Shown here in pieces: positions 1-12,180 of a stretch of 64,000 nucleotides of DNA; positions within the stretch are counted from its first letter, which is position 1; the number at the start of each line of letters is the position of its first letter. Source of the DNA: Symsagittifera roscoffensis (lineage: Eukaryota > Xenacoelomorpha > Acoela > Convolutidae). The position numbers and the translations under genes were made by a program. The stretch is taken from contig NC_087068.1 in assembly GCF_963678635.1 (NCBI RefSeq), positions 55,770,467-55,834,466 on the forward strand, written 5' to 3'. Under the pieces are notes generated by a model. It did no database searches. It saw nothing but the letters and a program-made list of their open reading frames with translations, and was not told the DNA's origin.

Positions 1-2654
1 AAAAACACTTAAAGATAAATAAGAAACCAAACAAAAAGTAGTATAGTACCCAAGAAAAACAAAAAACGTATAAAATAACCGAAAAAACCAAAAAAAGTAA
101 AAAAAAAATATAAAATCAGTAGAAATCATCCCCCCAGACAAGATGTGATCCGACCCCCCCCATTGTTGTTGACAGATATATTGTTGTTACAGGCATTTAT
201 ATCAGTCTAGATCGTTACGATCAATTTTGTGGCCCGTTTGATAGGCTTGTACTGTCGGGTTATTTGAGTATTTAAGCACGTTAATGCTAAATTGCGCTCA
301 ATCCGGAAGGGTCTGCTGATTTGCGCTCAATCCGGAAGGGTCTTGGGAGAAGACTGATCCGGCAAGCAGTACAAGGAGCAACAAGAAGGGGCTCAACGAC
401 AACAAAAATCGACTGTTGGGTATCGTTAACAAGTTTTGTATCCCTTTTGGTACAAATATTAAGATAGTAATCTGTGGTGCGCTCGACAGTGCTGCACTGT
501 ATTGACTCTTCACCGAACTGCAAATATCCGAGTTAAGCACCTTAATTGGGATATTGAACAAACCCGGGTGGGTATAGTATTACTAATTTTATTACTTATG
601 TAGCCCAAATTAATACTCCTATATCGTTTTTCAGTGAAAAACAAAGAAAACAGACCGGTTTTTAGGGTCAAAATAGCGATATTTTGATCCCCCACAAATC
701 GCGAATTTTGACATATCGATATTTGTTGAAACGAAAAAAAGCGCTAATTTAGTGTGTTACATCGTAATTGCACTACTATAACAGTTAGAACGGGTTAAAG
801 TTAATTCGGAAGTGTTTGGAACTATTTTGGTACCAAAAACCGAATTTTAGCGATTTTTGATAAAACGAAACACTATAAAATCAGAAAATTTTGTAAAATT
901 TTTGAGTTAGGATAGTAAAAATAGTTGTTCGGACAACGTCCACTAGTGAATCTACAGGTTTTAAAACCCGCTTTCCGAAAGCCTTCCGGGTTACAGAGAA
1001 ATCGAGCTTAACGTGTTTTATTCAGTGGATTCATCAATCCGGAGGGGTCCAAATAGCATAGTTTTTCGTAAACTTTTTCAACTATAGCGTTTTAGATCGG
1101 GCTTTTTGCATTGAACCAGAAGAGTGTAGGCCTTCCGAGCTCAGATCAATAATTTTTAGGTCAAAAAGAACGGGATTGCGAAAAAAGTTAGGCAGAACCT
1201 ATAAAAAGAAAATTTTTGAATTTGGAAAAAAGACGTTTTGCTTAATAAATTTGGAACGACTGGACAGATCCAGTTGATCTTGGTACCATTAGATGAGAAA
1301 TTAGCTGAGCTTACTAATAAGAAAAAAAATTAAAAATTATTCGGAAAAGTAAGCGTGAAAATTTTTTGAGATTGTATTTAGAAAATTCAACAATTTGGGA
1401 GGGTAGACACTTCAAGTTTTATAAAAAAAAACTTCGGAAAGCCCTTACACCCCTACCAAAAGGTGATAACGGTTGAATAAGGCAATTTTAAGCTGTTATA
1501 GACAAAACGGGAAAGCTAAAGGCACAAGAAAACCTTAATCGAGCCGAAATTAGGCTAGCGATAAGAACCTTCACCGTTAGTGTGAATTGTCAAATAAGAG
1601 ACTTAACTTCAATCCGGAAGGGTCTAGGGAAGGACCACATACCCTTCCTAGTTGATTCAAACATCATAATAGCATCGGAGAACGTATCCGGAGGGGTATC
1701 AGTTGAAAATCAAGGAAGTCTCCGAAAAGCTATTTTTACAAAACCGGAGGGGTCCCAATCCGGAGGGTTCTTATATTTACTAACTCGGAGGGGTCCCAAT
1801 CCGGAGGGGTCTCAATTTTGCCAATCCGGAAGGGTCCTACTTTTGCCAATCCGGAGGGTACTGTTTTTTGTCAAACCGGAGGGGTATTATTTTTTATTAA
1901 AGAACTTAGGTAAATAGAAGAAAAGATAATAGTGAAGGGTATTAGGTTATTAAGAGACAGGCTAGGAACCAGTGACTGCACTGGTAACTTGCCTTTCAAA
2001 AAAAGACCAGACCAAAACAAAACAGGTCCAAACTCGGATATTCGCGACACTAAGTCTAAATTAAAAAAGAGTGTGAAACTCATTGGTGTGGAATGAAATC
2101 CAAAAGGTTTTTGAGAAAAGTGACTGCTCTGAGGATTTTAGTAGGTCTAGCTCGGGCGGTCCGAAGGCAGATAGGTAACACAGTACTCGGTGGGTGCACT
2201 AGACGCCCATTTGAGAAAATTACTGCCTTTAAAGTTTTGTCTGTTTGGTGCAGCACCAAGCAGGGAAAGCTCTTTCTTTAAAATACAATTTCGACTATTG
2301 TACTGCGACCGACTAAAAATACAATACACATACGTTTTTCATAGAAATATTCTTGATTTGTTATTTTTGATTTTAAATCAATAGTATTTGTGCTTGATAG
2401 GGTAGTGAGTACACTATCTTTTAAATTGACTGATATCATCATATTGTGCTAGTTCTCAAGTCTTACGACCAATAATTGATTATTGTGAATGAATTGTATA
2501 CACGCTGTACACTGATAACATACAAGGATTCGTGGTCACTATTTAAAAGAAACTTTGAAATTTATTGTGTTGTGTTATTATTATCAATAGTCAAACTAGA
2601 AGGTTACTAGCAATCGAATTGAGTGTATAGGCATTAAGAAGTGATAAATTGAAA
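1..2654 (+). other. non-coding AT-rich region, possible leader of element A
   Basis: No credible gene is seen; the open frames here are short and arise from short repeats. The stretch lies directly upstream of the Gag start of element A. It carries about a dozen scattered copies of a purine-rich CCGGAGGGGT-like motif. In the related element B the equivalent position (between primer-binding site and Gag) is a 2.6-kb leader that also holds tandem repeats, so this region could be the leader of A. I could not find a primer-binding site or an LTR matching any 3' sequence, so the 5' boundary of A is unresolved and may lie outside the window. Confidence 0.5.
1609..1887 (+). repeat. cluster of CCGGAGGGGT-like short repeats
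   Basis: Dispersed copies of a motif reading (AAT)CCGGAGGGGTCC or CCGGAAGGGTC occur near 1612, 1688, 1743, 1760, 1785, 1799, 1826, 1850 and 1875, with outliers near 303, 331 and 1040. All copies are in the same orientation, which is the sense strand of element A. Spacing is irregular, so this is not a strict satellite. The motif is purine-rich and resembles the GTCCGGGGAG tract found in the coding part of the same element. Function is unknown. Confidence 0.75.
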
Positions 2655-5504
2655 ATGAGTCTAGACAAGTCAAGGATACCTAAGCTAAGTAAAATAACTA
2701 GAAAATTCATACCAGAGAAGCAAAGAAAAACGACGAACAACCCTTTTGTGGAAAGGATAAAACGAACCCGGACCGACAAAGGGGAGACGGTTTCAGGCAA
2801 AATGGTTGAAACCAGGAGTCAAAAGTCTGCAGAAGAGCAAAAGGTAATGCTAGAGGTGGAGGTCCATCCGGACCAGGCTATGCATGAGAACCAAGAAATG
2901 CATGGACCGGAAGAGAGAGGAAACAGAAGGCTAGCGAGTGAATCTACCCCGGTAGATCAAGGCCAAGATTTTGCCACTTCCACCGGAACATTGGACCGAG
3001 AGCAGATGCCGGAACTAGAAGATCTCCCACAGACAACACTATGATGGCAGGCGTGGCGGAGAAACAGGCAACGTCCGCATCGTTTTCGGAAAGAGTGAAG
3101 AACACTTTTTGAAACATCTTTCCATATACCATGGAAACGAGTACAGGCGATGAAGGTGAATCCCAGGAGGAAGAAGGAGACGATGAAGAGCAAGTTGACT
3201 TTGGATCTCGAGGCAGCCTCAATAGTTGGATACGTCGAAAGAGAGAATGGAACCAAGGACAAATTTGGTGTGGTGAGAACGATAAGCAAAGACACAAACA
3301 CACCAGGCCAGTCAAGAGACTTTGTGGGTATGTGAAATTCGGAAATGCGAACTGGACGAAATAGAAATACAGGGCTAAATAACGCAACGGCGGATCCGGA
3401 GGTGGATAATGAAATGATATCGAGTCAGAGAATCAAAGCCCGAATCTCGACCAGCGCCAAGCTACCTGGGATTGAAGAAGCCTTGAACAACGTAGTGGGC
3501 AGTATAGGAGAACAAAATGAACAGATGTCCATAAGAATGAGTGAACTGGAGAGAGCAGTCCACGTTGAAAGAGAAAGTCTGCGGGAAGAAATAAACCGAA
3601 ACAGACAAGAAGCTGGTAGAAGCAAAAAAAACGCTTGAAGGAAAGAACAGATGAACACTTGGCAAAGAACTTGTCGAGGTTGACAAGGGAAGCAGAACAA
3701 AGGGAATCACAATTGAGAGAAGATATGGAAAAGTTAAGAACGTAACAAGAGCAGACTCTTGGGACTCTTGACACAAAGATAGATGCGATGATGGAGTTGC
3801 GAACTCAGGCTATCATGGACAGGTTGGACGGGCTACTAGGCAGCAGGAGTGGACCAGGAGAAGGGGAACCGAATTCGGGAGGTCCCAGCAGGGAACCGAA
3901 GGTGAACTTCAATGACCATCAGAGGAGGAGAAAACATAGGTTCACTAGAGGTAGGGGCAGCTCATCAGGCTATACCACAAGGGATAATAGAAAATGGGGC
4001 CCAAACAGTAGAGCAAGTTCAACAGGGAACAGACAGACCTCAAACGAACGACCGAGGCAAGGCACACATGCGACTGGGAGAGGTGATTCCAGCAACAGGA
4101 GACATGCCAGCCCCAAGGAGGAGTCATGTGGGCCAAGGAGGAAACAGTCACGGCGATTCGGATTGTAGGGATGCACCAAATACAGAACCCTTAATAGGGG
4201 GCGAAGATGCTGAGGCAGGGCACTCAAGAGATGCTACGGCAATGGCCAAAGCCTTTGAACCCCTAAACGTAGTGGGCAGTATAGGAGAACAAAATGAACA
4301 GATGTCCATAAGAATGAGTGAACTGGAGAGAGCAGTCCACGTTGAAAGAGAAAGTCTGCGGGAAGAAATAAACCGAAACAGACAAGAAGCTGGTAGAAGC
4401 AAAAAAAACGCTTGAAGGAAAGAACAGATGAACACTTGGCAAAGAACTTGTCGAGGTTGACAAGGGAAGCAGAACAAAGGGAATCACAATTGAGAGAAGA
4501 TATGGAAAAGTTAAGAACGTAACAAGAGCAGACTCTTGGGACTCTTGACACAAAGATAGATGCGATGATGGAGTTGCGAACTCAGGCTATCATGGACAGG
4601 TTGGACGGGCTACTAGGCAGCAGGAGTGGACCAGGAGAAGGGGAACCGAATTCGGGAGGTCCCAGCAGGGAACCGAAGGTGAACTTCAATGACCATCAGA
4701 GGAGGAGAAAACATAGGTTCACTAGAGGTAGGGGCAGCTCATCAGGCTATACCACAAGGGATAATAGAAAATGGGGCCCAAACAGTAGAGCAAGTTCAAC
4801 AGGGAACAGACAGACCTCAAACGAACGACCGAGGCAAGGCACACATGCGACTGGGAGAGGTGATTCCAGCAACAGGAGACATGCCAGCCCCAAGGAGGAG
4901 TCATGTGGGCCAAGGAGGAAACAGTCACGGCGATTCGGATTGTAGGGATGCACCAAATACAGAACCCTTAATAGGGGGCGAAGATGCTGAGGCAGGGCAC
5001 TCAAGAGATGCTACGGCAATGGCCAAAGCCTTTGAACCCCTAAACAGGTCTTTGGAATTGTTCCTTACGAGGTTATCCAGAACCAATGAACGCAGTGAGA
5101 AGTCCAGAAGAGTCTTCAAGAAACCAAGATGCTATAAAGGCCAATCTGATGGCTGTATTGATACCTGGATAGAGGTAATGAAACTGCATTTCGAGGAAGA
5201 GGACTTGTCGGAAAGACAAGAATGCAGTGCGCTCACCAGTAACTTGGAAGGGACAGCCCTGAACTGTGTCATGGCCAAGAAGCAATATCAGCGAGACACA
5301 GCTGAGAAAATTTTCGAAATCTTGTTAAATTGTTTTGGATCAGGGTCAGGGGTGCAGGGGCACCAGGCAATGATGCGCTTCGAGAAATGGAAGCAACGAG
5401 AAGATGAAACGATAGACAAGTTCCTAGACGACTTGGAAATGCTGAGAAGACGCAGCCAACCGGATGAGTCAAACAGAAGAATGACAGAAACCTTCGCAAT
5501 GTGA
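2655..5504 (+). pseudogene. element A gag (N-terminal region and capsid), broken
   Basis: This is the structural Gag part of the polyprotein, which would assemble the particle. A first ATG lies at 2655. An internal Met at 2802 begins MVETRS, matching MVSTRS at residue 43 of the element B protein, so it may be the true start. The frame breaks near 3044 and again around 3364 and 3638. A coiled-coil/charged stretch is present around 3470-3640. The capsid-like block at about 5130-5480 has GCIDTWIEV, LTSNLEGTALNC and GHQAMMRFEK, matching B closely. The zinc knuckles are missing because of the deletion at 5500. The whole is non-functional. Confidence 0.85.
3491..5044 (+). repeat. perfect 777-bp tandem duplication inside gag
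   Basis: The segment 3491-4267 is followed directly by an apparently identical copy at 4268-5044. The junctions share the microhomology AAC. The unit is 259 codons long and so preserves phase, although the frame is already broken by a stop in each copy. Element B has only one equivalent segment, so this is a recent duplication in the decayed copy, or an assembly artefact. Confidence 0.95.
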
Positions 5505-5510
5505 AATCCT
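5495..5510 (+). other. internal deletion junction (gag capsid joined to RT palm/thumb)
   Basis: Sequence matching element B Gag just after the capsid block changes abruptly into sequence matching B downstream of the RT YVDD motif. By comparison with B this removes roughly 52,560 to 49,660 of that copy, about 2.9 kb. It includes both zinc knuckles, the aspartic protease and the catalytic core of reverse transcriptase. The exact breakpoint is uncertain by a few bases. Confidence 0.8.
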
Positions 5511-6500
5511 TAGGGATTCAATCAAGTACCTAGGAAGAATGGTGGACAGGCATGGTGTGAGGACGGACCCGGAAGCAGTAGAAGCTGTGTTGACATGGAA
5601 GGCTCCCAGAACGGACACACAGCTTATGAGCTTCCTAAGATTTGCCAACTATTACCGTGGGTTCATAAAACTATATGCAGACAAGGTGTATCCGATTCAG
5701 AAGCTGATGCGCAACAAAGGGAAAAAGTTCGAATGGAACGATGAAGCACAAGTTGCCTTCGAGAACATAAAGCGGGAACTGAGCGAAGCGCCAGTGCTAG
5801 GCATGCCTACAGAAAAGGGCATGTATGTTCTTGACACAGACGCATCGGTAGTAGCCATCTCAGGAATATTGCATCAGGAGCAAGAATGGAATGGAAGAGC
5901 GGTTCTCCGTCCCATTGCATATAGCAGCAAGGTCTTGAGTGACACTGAGATAAAATATGGTGCACCAAAAGCAGAAATGTTTGCAGTAGTCATTTTCGTG
6001 GAAAAGTACCGCGCATACTCGGGGTGCGCTCCCTCTAAGTTACGCGTGGACAACAGAGCGTTATCTTGGTTGAAGAACTACTCGATGGATCAGAGTTATA
6101 TTGGTAGATGGATAGTATGATTGGATGGCTACCACATGATAATCGAGCACAGGATATGTCATAAACACCAGAATGCTGACAGCCTCAGCAAGAAAACTGA
6201 GTTCTATGAAAGATTGGAACAGAAGCAAGCCAACCAGGCAGAAATAAAGGAAGGATTCTCGTTTCTGGACAAGGAAACATATGAAGCGCTTCCCCTAACG
6301 AGATGGTTGGACAAGTCTGGACATCCACTTCCAGGACATCCTGAGTTACCTGTCGAGAGAGCAGCTGAGATAAAAATCCTATCCAAAAGGGACCCGGTGC
6401 CCTTGGATCTGTTGCTGCGCTCAAACCTGGTCCAGCAGGAACTCTCTCGCGTGAACATAAACAGCCTCTCATTATGCAGGTCACACTGCAAGTGATGCGG
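5505..6500 (+). pseudogene. element A reverse transcriptase C-terminus and RNase H
   Basis: The reading frame begins with the KYLGRMVD block of an RT thumb/connection and runs into RNase H. That block shows DTDAS, KAEMFAV and RVDNRALSWL, which hold the acidic residues expected of a Ty3/gypsy RNase H. A TGA near 6118 and a shift near 6490 interrupt it. Compared with element B, this is the best conserved part of A. The upstream catalytic part of RT is deleted, so the fragment cannot act as a polymerase. Confidence 0.85.
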
Positions 6501-7560
6501 ATGCTGGGTGGATTATTAGAAAGAGAAGTGACCAGAGACGACCCCAAGTGGGCAGCAGCCACGGCATCACTGACAGTCAGTGAGAAGGTGAAGATCATGC
6601 CGTCAATACGACAACACAAAGACAACGAGAGGGATTATAGGTCAATAGTTCAGCAACTAGTATTCTCAATACCCCACGAGGTCTTAACAAGTACTTCATG
6701 CGGTCGGAAAAAACAGGGGAACGATACGCAAAAGAAAACTGTTACCTTTGAGGACCAGGATTGAGAAGGTTGAACGAAAACTGATGCAAGATTGTTTATC
6801 CGGGGAGATAAACGGTGAGAAAAGCCGGCGAGTTCAAGATCAACACCCGGAACAAGAAAATTTGTCCGGGGAGTCTGAGATAGATGAAAAAGTTCCTGAC
6901 GAGAAACAGGACCTGGGGAACAGAGTTTTGTCCGGGGAGTTCAGATGGATGCGAAGAAGGCACAGACTTGATCAGGAGGAGGGTGCAGACTCCATCACAG
7001 ACTCTTCAACAGATGACAGTTCCCGAAGCTCAGGAATTGACACCTACTCAGACAGGAACTCGAGCTCGGGATCAGAACTGTCAGAACTAGCGATTCACAC
7101 ACTACTAGTGGAAACTCGTGCAAGGGATCTGGATAGATAAGTGTACCAGGACCCTGACAGTGATCGCTACCTCATACCAAGCGAAAGAGTCTTTGACAAC
7201 GCAGTGGATGATTTGGAATCAATAGCGGTGTCGAAACGTTCGATAAGTCTGTTGCCACAAAAAGAGGTAGTCAGGACTGATCTTCAGCCGTTCAAACAAG
7301 AAACACAGCCGTTGGCGGAGATTTGGTGCGTCAAGATGGAAGAAGACACACACCAGCCCAATAAGCTGAATAGCCAGATGAGGGTCATGAAGACATACTT
7401 GAAGGCAAGATACAGACTCTCGGACCTACTAAGGGCGCAGAGAAATGACCGCATGACAAGCAACCTGAAAAGGTGGATAGAAAGACGTGCACCAGACAAA
7501 GGTGACCTGGAAGAAGACAGTTACCGTATCCTGAGACGGTACTTCATTCAGAAAGAGGGG
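6501..7560 (+). pseudogene. element A linker between RNase H and integrase
   Basis: This is a charged, low-complexity stretch (E/D/S/R-rich) in several frames, with stops at about 6764 and 7138. It corresponds to a similar linker of roughly 350 residues in element B. The protein sequence is poorly conserved, but the nucleotide motif TCCGGGGAG recurs at 6798, 6864 and 6930, encoding the repeated peptide SGE. The 7330-7560 part, with ARYRLSDLLRAQ, is well conserved with B. No known domain is recognised. Confidence 0.65.
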
Positions 7561-8785
7561 AGGTTAAATTTGAACAAGGACGGAATTGTGGCTTGCAAGA
7601 GAAGAGAAGAAGACAAAGTCCTATACAAGCATAACGCGAAAGTGTTGCCGCAACTCTATCAGACAGAACTTTTATTCAGGTCGCATGGTCAGATGGGCCA
7701 TCAAGGGATCGAAAAAGTGTATCAGAGGATCCTGAAGCGCTTTGAGTGGCCTGGAATGAAAAAGGCATGTGAGAATTGGGTAAGAGCGTGCCTCTCATGC
7801 CAACAGGTCAATGATCCAGGGAAATTGCGATTTCCTTTACAGTCTTTTGAGTCCTCTGAATTCAACGAGGTGGTGCAGATAGATCACCAAAAGATATGCA
7901 TGACAGACAGTGGTTATAATGAAGTCTTGGTCATGATATATCACTTCGCGAAATATCCAGAGGCCGTGCCCTGCAGAACAGTCTCAGCAGAAGAGACATG
8001 CGACCACCTGATCAACTGAAGGATAGCGAGACATGGTTGTCCGATGACGTTTCAATCGGATAACGGAACAGCTTTCGTAGGAGAGCTCACGAAAGAACTT
8101 ATGAAACGCTCACAGGTTGCTCAAGCTCACTCCACGACATACCATCCCCAGACGAATGGCCTAGTGGAAAGGCAGAATCGAACGTTAGTGTCGATGCTAA
8201 GGGTATATGGTTCCAGGTACATGACCGATTGGGACAGATACCTTCCACAGGTGATGGGAGCCTATAATAGCACGCAACACTCCACCGCCGCAGTTAGTCC
8301 ACACATGATGCTAACTGGACACGAGAAGTCTTTACCCTTGACCTTTTTCTACCCAGAGTATGAGGGAAAGAAAACGTCTCCACAGGTCTACGTGAGGGAT
8401 GTGATTAGACGTCAGCAAGAGTTGAACGACTTGTGTAGACGAAATACTCAGCGAGCACAGGCAAGGCAGAGGAAGAAATTCGACAAGAAAGCAGCTGGTG
8501 AAAAAGCTTACTCGGTAGGAGATTACGTATGGGTTTTTCAAATGTATTACCACCGAAAGGAATAAAAAAGCTCCTAAAAAGTGGAGGGGACCCTTCATGA
8601 TTACGGAATTGCACCAGGAGGGACGCTTTTATGGACTGGGTACTGGCCGAGCCGCCCACTACGAGAACATTAAGCCACACAATCCATCGACAGAAGACTG
8701 GTGTATACCCGCAGACATGGAAGAAGGGGATTATCTAATGATGGATCCTGCTTGTGAGGTCAACGAGAAGGGCACCAGGTAAAAG
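7561..8785 (+). pseudogene. element A integrase, broken
   Basis: The zinc-binding N-terminus shows HGQMGHQG and CLSCQQ (an HHCC pattern) at about 7680-7805. The DDE core follows, with QIDHQK near 7878, SDNGTAF near 8056 and LVERQNR near 8161. In-frame stops at about 8017 and 8563 and a frame change near 8570 break it. A C-terminal GPY/F-like tail (WRGPFMIT, HYENIKPH) follows at 8580-8700. The catalytic triad is still visible, so decay is recent relative to divergence from element B. Confidence 0.85.
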
Positions 8786-9699
8786 AACGATGGAAAAGAA
8801 GACCATGGAGATGACCACGACCAGGAATGGATCGAGGACCGGTCGAAACCCGAAGTAGAAATCGAAGACGAGCAACAGGAATCCTACGAACAAGATCTCA
8901 CAAATCTGCGAGTCTTGGAGTGGCTGAACGAAATTTCATCAGACCCCAAAGAGACCAGTGTCACGATTCAAGATGTAGATCGTGAAAGCATGAAATACAT
9001 GAAAACCGAACGAGATAATCCTTCCTGGGCTGCCCAGGAAGGGTAATTACTCATTCCGGCTTCTAACTTCGACTTGATATCCGATATGCGATCGACGGGG
9101 ACGTCGATGGATATTTTTGTCCGGGGAGTGGGGGTAGGACTTACCCACACTGAAAACTTGATAATGAAAAAATTAAGAATAGCAAGAGAGACAGGAGACT
9201 TAGAAGCAGAAACAGGCAAAGAACCTAAAAAACCTGACATAGGGAGGGTAGTTGAGTCATATTTTAACTCACCAAATGAGTATTCAAGTAGCATAAAAAT
9301 TAACAGATAGTGATTTCATACTCACAAACAGAACATGTGCGTTAGCAATCACAGCGGACATGAGTTTTAGGACAGCGTTAGCGGCAGATTTTAAGAGAGA
9401 ATAAAATACATAGAAATCCTTTGGAAGCAAAGACCGGGAGTAGGGGGCGTAGCAGCCTTGCCTCCGGCGCCGTCACATATACCGGGAAAATACCTATGCT
9501 TCTTGGTAACAAAGGCGACGGAGAAGCGGCACGTGGACCCAGAAAACCTAGTCTTGTCCTTGACGAGGTTGAGAGATTGCCTCGTGGAAAGGGACGTGAA
9601 GGAGCTCTCGCTTCCAGTGTACGATCGGAACAGAGGATCTTCTCTGATACTAATATACAAGTATACTTACATAAGAAATATTACTTAAGTATAGGCTGA
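8786..9699 (+). pseudogene. element A Pol C-terminal extension with macro-like domain
   Basis: Downstream of integrase the sequence matches the C-terminal extension of element B. It is acidic at first, then the FVRGVGVGLTHTEN block lies at 9115-9160. A macro-like domain follows, with NRTCALAITADMSF at about 9325, GKYLCFLVTK near 9485 and LSLPVYDRNRG near 9600. Stops and shifts near 9310, 9402 and 9460 break it. The end reads YYLSIG then a stop, matching YYLSIA at the end of B. See the element B entry for the domain argument. Confidence 0.7.
9091..9150 (+). promoter_or_regulatory. conserved two-hairpin block with PPT-like tract (copy A)
   Basis: Bases 9091-9108 read ATCGACGGGGACGTCGAT, a 7-bp perfect stem closed by a GGGA (GNRA-type) tetraloop. 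GTCCGGGGAG follows at 9119-9128. Next comes a second hairpin with arms GTGGGGGTA and TACCCACAC (one mismatch) around GGACT. Element B has the same order and almost the same bases at about 45,985-46,040 on the other strand. Identity is far above that of the surrounding coding sequence, implying a nucleic-acid function. Which function (plus-strand priming, packaging, splicing) cannot be told from sequence alone. Confidence 0.75.
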
Positions 9700-10084
9700 G
9701 TTAAGGTGACGTGCAAGAGGGTGTTAGACTAAATTATGTAGTGTGTGATATGTGTTTTATATTATGTTATGTGTTATGTTATTAAGATCTTGGGTCAGAA
9801 GAAGTAAGTCATCATGAACAACTGAATGACGATCTTAGGAATAGATCCAAAGTTTGAACTGTCCAATCTTTGGTCGAATTCTAAAATTTTAGAGACCGAT
9901 TGATTTAAATTAATTTTAGGATCAAAATCTTTTTATCTGACTGTTTTAAATAAATTTTAACGAGAAGTTAAGGTGAAACTGACAAGTGTGATTTTCGTGA
10001 CCTCTTTTCTAGATCCTGATTGATCATTTAATTACTCACTTGAGTCAAATCTTTAAATCAAATCGAATCGAACCTGAAAAGAGA
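9700..10084 (+). other. spacer between ORF1 and ORF2 of element A
   Basis: This AT-rich stretch lacks coding potential and separates the stop of the Pol extension from the ATG of ORF2 at 10085. It holds an imperfect hairpin around 9850-9878 (CCAAAG and CTTTGG arms). The equivalent spacer in element B is 522 bp. No convincing promoter or splice site is seen. Confidence 0.6.
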
Positions 10085-12180
10085 ATGGATAATTTCAACT
10101 TGGATGAATTGATGGACCTGGCAGAGGCATATGTAGGACCGATGGTAGATGCAATCTATCGTCCGCTAATGGATCGAGACTTCGCTCTGGAGGAGCCAGA
10201 GGTAGTCATGTTGCTGACCACCCTGATAAATATCTTGGGGCATGACAACCATGGGGACCGCCCCACGGAAGTCCTATTGATGGCAGCATACGGAGAGAGG
10301 GGAGTACTAGACCGTCCGAACATGAGGGTGATGAGGTGGAGAAACGGGCTCTCTCAGGGAGTGACTTGGCGAATGAGCCTGGATTGAGAAGTTCTAGGAC
10401 TTATCAATCAGGTGAAATGCCTTTGCCCTCCAAGCCCAAGCCTGGGCTGACGAGGATGCATCAAGAGACGAACAACGAGGCTGCCTCGTCTGGTTCACCA
10501 CTGAGAGCAGCTGCGCCACCAAAGAGGGCGAAAGTAGAACGAGGGGTTCAGACGAACCGAACCATGCAAGATCTAGATGGAACAAAAGACGAGCTGGAAA
10601 GGACAATAAGGGAACTGGATGAGATGACTAAGACCATGTTCAGTACGGAGGAAGATAGAGACATGTGGAAGAGATTGTTCGAAGACTGCAACAAGAAGCA
10701 GGGTGAAGAAATTGAGCGCTTGAGGCGAAATTACAAAGAGCGGATGGCGTTGACAACAGCCGTGGAGAAGGTGATACCTGCAAGGAGTGTTTCTCGTGGG
10801 CAGACCCCGATGAGGCTCTTGACGCCTCGAGAAATGAGTCAGACAACGGAAACGCGACTCCCGACAACAGGTCGAGTGATAATCCCGGACCCTAGTGACA
10901 CCTTGGGTGACCCAGTCGTGGAACAAACGGTGAGGAAGCTGATAGAGACAGCTGGACGATTAGTCGCCAAGAAGAATGCGCCAGGTTCCGGGGTGACTGC
11001 ACCCTATGGAACAATCGACGATACGGGCAGAGTACGGTTCTCCCAAAGCGTGATGACCAGACAGGGAGTTAGCGACACAACGCCACCAATGGAGAGCTCT
11101 AACGTCCCAGAGAGGAAGATACGAAAGATGCCGGCGAAGAAAGTGTCACGGGTAATATACGTACAAAAGAACACTCAGTTGAGATATAACTTCACAGGAG
11201 TTCCGGAGGCAGATCCGAGAGCTTGCTTCAATCGAGCGACCTGGAGCCCGGCAGTGAACCTGCAGCAACCACCGCTGTGGACATCACATCTGATACTGGG
11301 AGATAGCTTAGGCAGAGTACTCTCGAACTTGAGGACCTCTTGCGTCACCACGGTGATGGCCATCGGAGGCGCGACGATAGCCCTGTTATTTCGGATGGTG
11401 GAGTTGATGAACCCAGGGAGAATGTCCAATGTGATGATCCTGGTTGGGACGAAAAACATCTCGAGAAGCTCAGATGAGGAAGAAGCACTATGGGAATCAA
11501 TGATGGTGTGCTTGTTTACTACTCTCTGGGAGAAGTTCAACTGCGCGGTACTGACCGTTTGCACTGTGCCAATGAATGCGAGGAGTTTGACTGCAGCAGG
11601 GAGAAGGCACAACGAAGGAGTAGTCAGGTGGAATAACATCCTAAGGAACCTCGCAAGTCGGAATGCCGGAAGGATGATCCTCATGGACATCGAACATGAG
11701 TTGAGAAATATGGATCAAGCCAGGCTGACCACGGATGGCATCCACTTCGATAGTATAGAAGGACACGCTTGGTTGAACAGAGTCTTTCAAGGGCGATTGG
11801 ATGAGTTGGAAGTAGAACTCTTTGACACAGGAGTGCTAAAGGAGGAGGGAGCATCGAACGAACCGGTGATTACCACCTTTGTGCCTCCTAACCTGGAAAC
11901 ACGCTTGGGGACGGTCCCGGCCGTGACGAACTATAGACAGCAGAGCTCTAGCGAACCAGGTCAAAGAACAGACATTCAAGATCGATTGGGAGAAGCGCCA
12001 ATGAGGAGGACCATTAATCCTAGGAGAAGACTAGGGCCTGTCAACCCGATGGAGGAGACAACCAGCACCTCTAGATCGGACACGAGATCGGAGACGACAA
12101 GTACCAGTCGAGAGGAGAGACGCCCTGATAGAGGCTCTTTGATATGGTCGACGCCCATAACTTCTCCCTGGCATGTGTAA
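10085..12180 (+). pseudogene. element A ORF2 N-terminal part: coiled coil and SGNH-hydrolase-like domain
   Basis: The start ATG at 10085 matches the N-terminus of element B ORF2 (helical, acidic). A frameshift near 10,350-10,387 moves the frame. A charged coiled-coil-like segment follows at about 10,560-10,740. The SGNH domain has HLILGDSLGRVL with the nucleophile Ser codon at 11305-11307, and TTDGIHFD with Asp and His near 11,736-11,750. The block III motif reads VGTKN where element B reads VGTND, so the key Asn position is altered here. A stop at 12,178 interrupts the frame. Decayed relative of the hydrolase domain. Confidence 0.8.

Noticed and set aside
1582-1917. 111-codon frame on the plus strand
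   Set aside because: It is made mostly of the CCGGAGGGGT repeats and has no independent coding sign.
1-2654. A 5' LTR for element A
   Set aside because: I found no sequence here that repeats after 17,626, and no primer-binding site, so an LTR is not supported.
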